Shown one piece after another: positions 1 to 8,370 of a DNA stretch of 17,500 nucleotides. Where the stretch lies: the NCBI GenBank assembly GCA_009760855.2, contig WPIO01000426.1:1-17500 (forward strand). The letters are read 5' to 3'. The translations under genes and the position numbers were made by a program. The DNA comes from Cristatella mucedo (Eukaryota; Bryozoa; Phylactolaemata; Cristatellidae). Every line of letters starts with the position of its first letter. The first letter of the stretch is position 1. The notes under the pieces were generated by a model that did not search any database, was not told the origin of the DNA, and saw nothing but the letters and a program-made list of their open reading frames with translations.

Positions 1-2035
1 TAAAATAGTAGGAATTTTCTTTGTCTTGCTGACTCAACAGCTACTAGCAGTATGCAGCCGTGCAGTCGACGAAGACGTTACTAGTCTGAGAGTATGAGTA
101 AAGTGTTATTCTGAAGCATCCTATGATCGAGGACACGAGGACAGCAGGTAGTGTATGCAAGATAATGCAGTAGCCACTACAGGGCCGAGAAAGGAGTCGG
201 CAAACAAAGGGAGTTTTATCATTCTTAGTACTCATAATCAGAAGTATGCCCTGGGATGTATCACGAGCACTTATAAACGATATAGTCAAGCTCGTCACTG
301 TTGGCATAGCTTTGTTTTTGCTCTTGTAGTTTGAATGCAATTCCAATTTATTCCACTCACATTACAGGTTGTCGACTAACGAACCACACATAGAGTATCC
401 AGTCCTAAAGCTGACACTTGAAAGCAAGTATGTCAAGCGTAGTACTGGTGGTGGCTTACAGAGAATATCTACTCACAAAGCATTGCTTCGACTACCAGTA
501 TTTTAATCTTAGAAATGACGGTGAGTTACGTAGAATGTCGATTCAGAATGCAGTCGCCTTAACACACGAGCATTTACCGAGTCACAATTATGTAGCAGTG
601 TCCTTCTTTTTACCCTAATGCTGGCAAAGTGTACATTCGGTACAGAATTGTACGAATAATTTGAATTGTACGAATACATTTTGCCTTTAAGGTAACTCTA
701 AAATTATCGGTTTAATTTTAACCTTACGGGCTTAGTTCCAAGGTGATAGGACCAGGACATGGTCATTCCTAAAGTTATCTTAGAAAACTCATTCAAAAAT
801 TACAGGTTATGGCCGAGGTTTCAATCGATCCAGCTTGAGAGAATGTCTTCATATTTCCAAAACTAAAGATGAATGGACATGTCGGATTCGGTCATGAGAT
901 TAAGGCAATGGCTCATTTGTACACTAGGGTATTTTTTAATTTTCCGGAATAAGCTGCAGAAGAAATCCACCGACCCGCCTGAAACAAGTAAGCATGTTTA
1001 GCATACAAGCTGCATTCGCACAACAGGCCTCTAGTGAACTGCTTAAAGTAAATGTAAGCTACAACATGATAATAAAATGTTACCTAATCCCATAAAATCA
1101 TTTACATTCCGCATGTTGATTTATAGCAGCATTCAAGCCTCGGTGTATAATTAGGAATTCGGCTTGCAGGAATCGAATCAAAGACGTTTTGGCAGGACGA
1201 CCTAAGCTTACGGTCTAGTAAGCAGGGCAGTCAGCTTTAGTAGAGCAGCATTCTGACCTCGAAGATTTGAAACATGCTGATACTGAAATTTCGGCTATTT
1301 AACAAGGTAGCCAAGCCTAGAGCTCTCTAGGTTTTCTGGTTGGGGTAGCTTGCTTATGGTCGGCACTTAAGAGATTACTTGCTCGTTCGAGGATTTCAAA
1401 GTATCTGCATGGAGTCAGACTAGCGAAATTCACCACACCTCTATTGCTCAGTAGATACTCTCGATAGAATAACTGATGAAATACAAACATCATTAATAAG
1501 AACGGTCTTATATATTCAGCAGTTTGTAGCAAATTTTTGAAGAACCAAATATAAAAAATATCATCACCCTAATCTTACCGTCGAGTAAATGCAGAAGCCA
1601 CTCTCCCTCGTAAAATTGATCACAGTTTATGCTAAGACGATGATATGAATGTAACTGCCATATGTAAATTGTATACATCAGTTGCTTTATTAGTATTGAC
1701 CCTATTTCTTACTTTTCCATTTAGAAAATGTTAAGTCAATCCTATGGGGCTTTGGCACGGTTAAAATAAAATGTCTTCAATTCAGTAAAATGTGATGAGT
1801 GTGCATGTCAGACTTCATCTATAAGAGCACTGAACAGTGCCCCAAGAGAATTCGTTCTCTGTTTGTCGCCCTTTTTTTCTCTGCTCATCGATACCTATTG
1901 AAAAGCAACCTTTTAATTGACTGTGACATTTACGTTGACAAAATCTAACTGTATTTTTAATTGTAACCAACGGAATCGGCTATAGTGCTGCTACAACCAT
2001 CGATCCAAAAACCAAATGCTTGATAGAGAGGTCCT
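1..2035. other. intergenic, no recognisable gene
   Basis: About 2 kb of AT-rich sequence with stops in every frame. The longest open frame is 100 codons on the minus strand (44-346). Its translation is rich in Ser, Thr and Ile and matches no family I know, and a frame of that length is expected by chance here. A tRNA-like patch at about 1160-1285 is too degraded to call. No LINE motif, tail or copy of R1/R2 was seen by eye. Confidence 0.6.
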
Positions 2036-2100
2036 AGGAATTATAATAATAAATTTGATAAAGCACCCTCACAGATCTCGATCCCTTTCCATGTGCATAT
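2036..2100 (-). repeat. LINE 3' tail fragment, minus strand
   Basis: Read on the minus strand this ends in GAGGGTGC, TTTATCAA, then an ATT-rich run. It matches the last part of the 3' UTR seen intact at 4801-4862. The right arm of the terminal hairpin is present in the variant GGTGCT (consensus GGCGCT). The left arm is blurred or lost near 2085-2100, so this is a very short truncated copy or the remnant left when fragment A landed beside it. It directly abuts the plus-strand RT fragment starting near 2106. Confidence 0.6.
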
Positions 2101-2105
2101 ATTAC

Positions 2106-2845
2106 AAAGTTCTTCCAGAGCGCTTCTTATCTCACCTGGGCATCGCTGGCACTGCTCTGCAGTGGTTCAGGTCATTGATCAGTGGGCGACTCCAGAGTAT
2201 TGACGTGAATGGACAAAGATAATCCGAGGTACCTCTTAAATATAGTGTACCTCAGGGCTCCGTGATAGGCCTGGTTCTTTTCGCGGTTTATGCTCTCCCT
2301 AGTGCTGATGTGATTGCCAAGCACAATGTAGGCTTTCACTTCTATGTGAATGACACTCAGCTGTACCTTTGCTTTGATCCCTCCCAGCCATTGAGCACCT
2401 CGAATTCTCTCAACTCACTTGCTGCATGAATTGCTGACATTATCAAAGGAATGGCAGCACATTTTCTAAAGAAAAAACCATGATCAAACTAACTCACTAG
2501 TTATGAGCAAACCCAGTGTGATGCACAAATTGAAAAGGCTGACTCTCAAAATTTGCTCTGCTAGCATACCTCCTGCTGAATGGGCTCGACATCTAGGTTC
2601 ATGTTCCAAGGCGACCTCTCGTTAGACGACTATATCAGGTTCACAGTCAAATATGCCTATTTCAGCTTCATGAAATTGCTAAATTTCGGGATATTGAGAT
2701 AAGGATACCACGTCCAAGTCGGTCCATGCATTCATGACATTCCGTCTCGACTTCTGCAGCCCAGCTATACATCTTGAGTAGTAATTAAGAGTGGTACGTC
2801 TGCTTGCCGGAATAGAAGAAGCTATTCATGGATGGAGGACACAAT
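2106..2845 (+). pseudogene. LINE copy A: RT palm and thumb fragment (broken)
   Basis: This is the remnant of a CR1/L2-type reverse transcriptase, which would copy the element's RNA at a nicked genomic target. One frame from 2106 to about 2481 reads through the segment before motif B (LGIAGTALQWFRS), then VPQGSVIG at 2247-2270 (motif B, intact), then the catalytic motif C. There, codons 2343-2354 read YVND where the family has YADD, so one catalytic Asp is lost. Stops lie at 2220, 2427 (in NSLAA*IADI) and 2481. After a frameshift, 2497-2600 resumes with a segment like VMSKPSVMHKL. Then DLSLDDYIRF and YAYFQLHEIAKFRD lead into a poorly preserved RLDFC region near 2745. There is no 5' part, endonuclease or 3' UTR. 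Nucleotide words are shared with copy B, which shows one family. It is certainly non-functional; only the exact ends are unsure. Confidence 0.85.
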
Positions 2846-4140
2846 ACAGCTAATAATAATTCACTTGATAAAACGACCTCGAAGAACTCAATCTCTAATA
2901 AGGCGCTTTACATTTGTTGCAAATGGAAATGCGATTGAATGGAGAGTAATATCGTGCTTGATAAACAAAGCACATAGCAAGGTTAGTTGTGACACAGGCA
3001 GGATAAGCATGCAAGTGTGGTTAGTGGAAGTATGTACTGTGTCACCATGCATAAGCACGTAAAGAACGAATTACCGGGACAAACTAATTTATGCCCTTAA
3101 TGGGTCTTTTTAGATCTTTTTTAATGTCAGTGCATGTTCTTAGGTTAGTCGGTAGTGACTTCCAGGCTATAGGATTTGACAAACTAAATGCACGGTCTCA
3201 GAAGGATTTGGGGTTTTTACAAGTTGTTGGTAAACTGTTGGATTCCGAAAAGCTGGTGGTACGATGCTTGGCCTGGTGAAGAATTAGATCTATGAGACAG
3301 GCTGCATCCAAAAAAAAAATGAAGTGACCTGAAAGTGAGCAATAGAACCTTGAAGTCGATTCATCGCTTGACTGGTAGACAGTGCAGGTCAGCAAGAAAT
3401 GGTGTGATGTGGTTACTTCGAAGCTCACGACTGACAAGATTAGCTGATGAGTTTTTCACCAGCTGCAATCGCCTGATTGCACATGCAGGTTGGCCAGCAA
3501 GCAGTGAGTTACAGAAGTCAAGACTGGATGTACCAAATGCATGGACCAACCCAGACGTGGTAGCCTCATGTAAGGAAGCCCGAATTTCAGCGACGCTATG
3601 TAGCTGAAAGTAGGCAGACTTGATTGTGAAACTCATGTGGTCGTCTAACGAGAGGTCAATTTGGAACGTGACACCTAGATTTTATGGGGATGCTACAGGC
3701 GATATGCAGGCAGAGCCAATTTTGAACCCCTCTGGTTTCCGCATCACACTGGGTTTGCCTATAGTTAAAAAGTTAGTTGTATCACCGTGTAGTTTTAGAA
3801 ATGTGCTGCCATCCATGTGCGGCTGACATCAATACATGCAGCAAGTGAGTTGAGAGAATTTAAGGTGCTTGAAGGCTGGGAATGTTTGAAGTTTCGATAT
3901 ATGAGTTCAGCTGGTCCACCACGAACCGTTCCAGTGTTTTTAATAGGAATAGTAAAAGAGATACTGGCTGATAGCTGGTCAATTGCTCTTTGTCTAGTAT
4001 GGCTTTCTTGAGAAGTGGCCTGACTACAGCTTTTTCAAAAGGTGCTGGGAAATTTACCTGAGGATAACGTCATATATAAATGATGTTCGTTATGCAAGGC
4101 AGCAGGAGATCAATGCAACGTGGGAGCAGGACAGGATATG
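2846..4140 (-). mobile_element. LINE copy B (CR1/L2 type), minus strand, 5'-truncated
   Basis: The copy begins on the minus strand near 4140 in the segment before the RT core, continues through the C-terminal domain, and ends in a full-length 3' UTR whose tail is an ATT-rich run at 2848-2860. It faces copy A tail-on, with the boundary near 2845. The 3' UTR (2846 to about 3090) carries the same landmarks as copy C: two degenerate 38-bp units around 2975-3060, an ATGTAAAGCGCC block and the hairpin (2875-2925). The right arm has decayed (GGTCGT), so the stem is mostly lost. No target-site duplication could be defined by eye. Confidence 0.85.
3090..4140 (-). pseudogene. LINE copy B: RT ORF remnant with core deletion
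   Basis: Read right to left, 4060-3890 encodes FPAPFEKAVVRPLLKK and QPVSLLLFLLKTLERF, then VVDQLNSYIET. This is the typical stretch in front of motif A. At about 3875 it jumps directly to NSLNSLAACIDV and TWMAAHF, which in copy A lie after the YADD box. The palm core (motifs A, B and C) is therefore missing, an internal deletion of several hundred bases. The frame then goes on with IGKPSVMRK, DLSLDDHMSF and SAYFQLHSVAEI (an open frame of 91 codons, 3636-3361), then LDFCNSLLAGQPA and LQLVKNSSANL. After a frameshift come LILHQAKHR, SESNSLPTT, F*DRAFS (a stop in place of Gly) and AWKSLPTNLRT near 3200-3130. No activity is possible. Confidence 0.88.
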
Positions 4141-4381
4141 AATTTTTAAGAAGCCAATTCTTTCAAGATATTCCAAGCTGAATTATTAACGTATATATTT
4201 CACTATTTGAGTTTTTCAATTGGACTTGTGATAATAACTTTTTAATTAAGACTTGCCTATTACAAAAACTCACTGAAATATCTCTGAAGCCATGTTAGCC
4301 CTACGTCGATTTAAAAAGAACTAACGCAAACTGCCTTGGAATATTCGATCGTATTCTCACTCTTTTAGGTCCCTTCATTTT

Positions 4382-4633
4382 ATGGCACCAGCCTATCTCT
4401 CCGAAATACTCCCCCATCAGGCCAAGCATCGTACCATCCGCTTTCCGGAATCCAACAGTCTGGAAATACTTCGTACAGACCTTAAATACTTTGGAGACCG
4501 TGCATTTAGTTCATACGCTCCCAAAGCCTGGAACTCCCTCCCGACCTGCGTCAGAACATCCCCTGACGGGAACACATTTAAAAGTAATCTAAAAACACAC
4601 CTATTTAGTAGAGCATTTAATGGGTCCCTGTGA
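4382..4633 (+). pseudogene. LINE copy C: C-terminal end of the RT ORF
   Basis: An uninterrupted 83-codon frame. It encodes the C-terminal tail found in CR1/L2-type ORF2 proteins: MAPAYLSEILPHQAKHR, then FGDRAFSSYAPKAWNSLP, then FKSNLKTHLFSRAFN, ending TGA at 4631. The first Met is internal to the parent protein, not a start. Upstream in the same frame, RSLHF and a blurred segment reach back to about 4340. Copies B and E end in the same blocks, while D keeps only part of them. The absence of stops or shifts suggests this insertion is younger than its neighbours. The fragment has no catalytic domain and is not expected to be translated. Confidence 0.9.
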
Positions 4634-4652
4634 TTCGTCCTTCACGTGCTTT

Positions 4653-4728
4653 TGCGTGCTGACACTGTGCATGCTGCCACTAACCACATTTGCATGCTGA
4701 CCCTGTGCATGTCACCCCTAACCATGTT
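4653..4728 (+). repeat. tandem 38-bp duplication in LINE 3' UTR
   Basis: Two adjacent units, 4653-4690 and 4691-4728. Each runs TGC[G/A]TGCTGAC.CTGTGCATG and ends with CTAACCA. Degenerate versions of the same two-unit array occur in copies B (about 2975-3060), D (about 11030-11090) and F (about 15515-15590). The duplication therefore belongs to the family and is not a late event in this copy. Confidence 0.75.
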
Positions 4729-4800
4729 ATTCATTTTGTTTGTTTTTCAAGCATGATTTTACTTACCATTCAATTGCATTTCCATTTGCAGCAAATGTAA

Positions 4801-4836
4801 AGCGCCTAGAATGAGATTAAGTTCTCTGAGGGCGCT
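4801..4836 (+). promoter_or_regulatory. terminal 3' hairpin of the LINE RNA
   Basis: AGCGCC (4801-4806) is the perfect reverse complement of GGCGCT (4831-4836), closing a 24-base loop just before the (ATT)n tail. In CR1/L2-like elements such a 3'-terminal stem-loop is thought to be what the reverse transcriptase recognises; the role here is inferred from that. Related hairpins lie in the other tails of this window, with the stem partly preserved. Confidence 0.7.
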
Positions 4837-4862
4837 ATATCAAGTACATTATTATTATTATT

Positions 4863-6642
4863 AAAGCACTCTGGATAATGCAGTATAATAACTAGGCAGA
4901 ATGGGTTATTACAGAGACGGTGGAAAGCTTGCAACAGCTGCATTATTTAGAACAATATGCCAACGACCACAGCCATGAATGCATAGCCACCAGCATCACC
5001 TGATAACACGTAAAGAATAATTAATCTAATTAATCGATGATCCTACTATGAATGCTATAACCAGGAAGACAAGTTGGTAGGAGCGATGGGAAATGTCCTG
5101 GTGTAATGTATGTCATGACTATAGTTTCAAGCAAATTAGTGCAATCAAGCCCATTTCAGCTGAAAGCATTACGACCAAGATAGTTAGATATAAATATTAG
5201 TGTTTTCAGCAGTAATAAGAGCTGTGACGGCATACTATGAAAGGCGGTGTTTTTCACGACCCTGGTTCTGAAATAGTTGGTTTCAATCCTGCTGTGGGCA
5301 AGCTTTTATGGCCAATGCAAGAGCTCGTGATTAGCTAGCTGCGCTGCTACGCGAGTAGATGCTGGTGAATTCTTATGACTTTGGCGCATTGTTTAGCTAG
5401 GATATTTGAATATGCGTCTTCTTTGCAAAAGAGCAAGGATGGCTGGCGGTGAATCGACGGGTACAGAGCGAAATATACACCCTGATCCACATGACCCATC
5501 ACGGCTCTCCACCTCTGTGCCTGGCTTTAGTTGAAGCACCAGTTTTGAACTCTTCGTGCCCTCATGCACTGTACGCGCAATAAATTACCTTTTCCATTCC
5601 TCCACTTTAAGACCGTTTTCGACAGAAGCTTTAGCTCGACAGGTCGTGGACTGTGAAACTCGCTACCGTGATTTTTTTTGGCAATGACAACTGCTCTCAT
5701 CCTCCTGCTATGGCTCCAGCTTTTCAGCAGTCCTGAGCTGCTACTTTCATGCTACTCACTACTTTAACTGCTCTCCCGTCTCTGCTAGACTTTCAACTTT
5801 TTTTCGTTGTATGAGATGAAGTCTGTTAGCTATCGTAAGCGTACCAAAAAGGACTTGGGCTGTGAGTGAGGTATACAAACTTTCTAGTGTAACACCCACG
5901 TAGTCTTTTTAGCTTTTGGAGTTAGAGACGAAGGTAAAAAAGGCTCTACTTATTCCATTACATCACTAAGTAGTTGGATCAGAAGGCTGAGGCAAACACT
6001 GCAGTAACTTTACACCAGGCTCAGAATCTTGAAATAGTTGCGATGCTTTTCAGATAGCCAGAAACCCAGCAAAGCAGGTTGACATGGAAGTTACACTTTA
6101 AACTACAGCAGATTGAGACGCTTAGCTGATTTCTTTCAGCAGCCAATATGCCAGCACTTTTGCTGAATCAGGGTGGGGGGAACAATAATTGAGTGTCATT
6201 GTCGTCGACACCTAACAATTGACATGATCGCACTTATTGCAATGTTGGGACTTATTTTGCAATATGCCAGATGAGTAGCTAAAGATGAGACTAAAGGCAG
6301 TTAACTATTATAAGGACGGGTCTTTTTATATTAGCATGCCTAAATTACAGGGTCGCTTAAAATATGTCAGCAGAACCAAATTAGCCGTCCAGCTAGCGGT
6401 TGACACTTCCAAGTCATACAGCCACTGGAAGTAAGGCGCCGTAAACATGTGGCACTCACCTAATCTTGGGAATCCCTAATGTAAAGGCATTCAATGCATA
6501 AACGACTGCCGTTTACCCTGAGCCTCATAAAACCCTCGCGAAAGTAACTTAGCACCCAATTCACCATACGGACTTGGAGTACAATTCAAGAAATTTGTAG
6601 TGGTCAACATCGGCTGTCTGTAAGGTACAATTTGATTTGGGA
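4863..6642. other. intergenic, no recognisable gene
   Basis: No frame of note. A short open frame of 31 codons starts at 5439 (MAGGESTGTE...) and is not recognisable. A patch at about 5245-5305 shows weak similarity to 12338-12395 (shared TTTTCACG and TTTCAATCCTG..GTGGGC words), possibly another old repeat. Otherwise I see nothing here. Confidence 0.5.
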
Positions 6643-7893
6643 TTTCTATTTATGCAACGCTGATTTCCTGTGCTCGATGAAGAGCCTGCTATTTAATTGT
6701 TACTGTGCCAGTAACTCTGAATGTATGCCTCTTTTATTCTCACTTGTTCACAGTTCGATGTCTCCAAAAGCTGAATGATTCAGGAACCCTGAAAGCAGAA
6801 CCCTCAACAAAATACGTCTGAACTCCAATACAAATCGATTGTTGACCTACGTGGATGTGCCCAGTTGTAGGAAAATAAAGATTCTGCTAAACCATTGGGG
6901 GGCAACTTGCAATCACGCTCAATCGCTTGCAGTTATTGAGTAGGTATAATTAGCCTATTCGGCCGTACAGTATGCAGGAGTGGCAAACACTTACACGATC
7001 ATATTGCGGTATTTATGAGGAGCTGCAATGAAAAGACCTAATGGATTTGCTTTTCATTAGTCGCTGCCGATCGTTTTTTTTCCAATCTCCAAAGTGCCTC
7101 AGTTTTCTCGAAAAAACTCTTGGCACAGGCTACCAAAGCGAGAAATATTCGCTTTACCGGCTGCGAATAATGTCGACGAACATCTACATTAAGGGTTTCA
7201 ATAAAATTCAAATTAGTAGACATATTTCTGGCTCTTGCCTGCTAGCTTAACTCATCGCCCTACTCCAACGGTCACTGTGCATCGACTGCTAAAAGTGACC
7301 AGCAGTAATTTCTACAGTAATTGCATGATCATAGCATTCCTAGGGCAGGTGGCCCCTATCATAGGTCTCCAGCTGCAGATAGATCACGTGATGTGGAGTC
7401 ATACTTTCAATGAAGCTGAGCCAGTAACAGAAATTCCCTTAAGGATCAAAGTAGAAGCACATTGGATGCTCCAACTGGTGGAAAGTATAGGATGGCATTA
7501 GGCAGATTTATTGAAAGCACTGGCATCCTATACCTTTTAAACCATTCACTTAGTCCCCCTATGACATTCCTCCAATGATGACTGGCAGACGGCAAGGAGC
7601 GAATGTGCTGATTTACGTAGGATTGGGATCTATTCCAACAGAAAAAAATAAATATAATTTATGGGGCCTTACTGTTTTCATCGACAGATTTTCAAAGATT
7701 TAAACTGTACATTAATCGTTAGGGTGGCTCACTATAGAGTTAGCACATCGTTGGCCATTTGATCTTGAATGCCACTCTGTTCTCTCAATAGTCTTCCCCA
7801 AATGCTTTCCCGTCTACCCTGTCTCTCTCCTTGTCGTCTCTGTCTCAGCGTGTCGATCGGGGTACGCCTTGCAATCTCTTTGTCTCACTCGCT
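6643..7893 (+). repeat. dispersed repeat R1 (unknown class), copy 1
   Basis: This segment is colinear with 14233-15478 in the same orientation, at very roughly 75-80 percent identity by eye and with small indels. Anchors shared by both copies include GCCAGTAACTCTGAATG (6708 / 14291), GGAAAATAAAGATTCTGCTAAA (6870 / 14454), AATAATGTCGACGAAC (7166 / 14748), CACGTGATGTGG (7385 / 14963), TCCAATGATGACTGGCAGA (7571 / 15156) and TGCCACTCTG (7769 / 15350). I saw no terminal inverted repeats, no LTR, no poly(A) and no known protein. It could be a non-autonomous or internal piece of a larger transposon, or an old segmental duplication. The strand given is arbitrary. Confidence 0.8.
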
Positions 7894-7922
7894 CTATCTT
7901 TCTCTTTTCCTCTCTCTTTCAG

Positions 7923-8067
7923 ACCTGGCAGTGCTTCCATTATTGGTATGAATCGGCAGAGCATGTGCTGCAAGAGCAGCAGTGGGCCGTTGCTGAATGC
8001 AGACCAGAGTTCCTCAAAGCCAGAGCATTTCAGCGAGTGCCCACGACGACGACGACTACGAAAATAT
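7923..8067 (+). other. candidate exon of unknown protein
   Basis: A long pyrimidine tract (7884-7919) ending in CAG at 7920-7922 has the form of a 3' splice site. Behind it is a GC-richer block, open in the frame starting ACC TGG CAG. It reads TWQCFHYWYESAEHV, then QQWAVAECRPEFLKARAF, up to a short (ACG)n run at 8043-8060. A weak donor-like TTA|GTAAAT follows at 8065-8073, and the frame would otherwise stop at 8076. The protein is unknown to me. A second plus frame and one minus frame are also open across the block, so the frame choice is uncertain. Part of the pyrimidine tract may belong to the end of R1. Treat this as a hypothesis. Confidence 0.25.
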
Positions 8068-8289
8068 TAGTAAATTAATCTAAGTAATGATGTTAATGGT
8101 AGGTCATTTGAGTAGCATCTTCAGAGAAATTTGTCTTTATTCGGGATCTTTTCAAATACAATATTCACCCAAGTTGCGAGATCATGGCAGATGGACACCC
8201 TAGATTGGAACTAGGTCCAGAGTTCCAGTGCATGAAAGCTGAACGCTTGGTGTTGTCAAGTAACATTCGACCACTGACCATTTCCTCGT

Positions 8290-8370
8290 GCTTCCTTTGC
8301 AGCAAATGAAGAGTGCCAAACGGAGATTGTGTTATCTGATGGCACCATATCAAATGTAATAATGTTATGC
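8290..8370 (+). repeat. solo LINE 3' tail, plus strand
   Basis: The sequence TTTGCAGCAAATG, AGTGCC, a loop, GGCACC, ATATCAAATG and AATAATG matches 4790-4862 in order. Only the last 80 bases are present, so this is either an extremely 5'-truncated insertion or what survives of one. The hairpin stem is GTGCC (8313-8317) with GGCAC (8341-8345), and one base pair is changed on both sides relative to the copy C stem. Confidence 0.72.

Larger units (their letters stand above)
4335..4862 (+). mobile_element. LINE copy C: 3' end with complete UTR and (ATT)5 tail
   Basis: This is a 5'-truncated insertion and the best preserved copy. It has the last roughly 90 codons of the RT ORF, a stop at 4631-4633, a 3' UTR of about 230 bp and a terminal (ATT)5 at 4848-4862. 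The layout is the usual product of target-primed reverse transcription that stopped early. The UTR contains a tandem 38-bp duplication (4653-4728) and a terminal hairpin (4801-4836). Of all the fragments here this one serves best as the family reference. Its 5' break lies somewhere near 4335, where similarity to the RT ORF fades. Confidence 0.88.

Noticed and set aside
44-346. 100-codon minus-strand open frame
   Set aside because: No recognisable motif, unusual composition, no splice or start context. Chance frames of this size are expected in a 17.5 kb window.
1155-1290. tRNA-like or tRNA-derived SINE remnant
   Set aside because: On the minus strand GATTCGATTCC resembles a B box. On the plus strand a TTAGTAGAGC resembles part of an A box. 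They are on opposite strands and no cloverleaf with an acceptor stem can be drawn.
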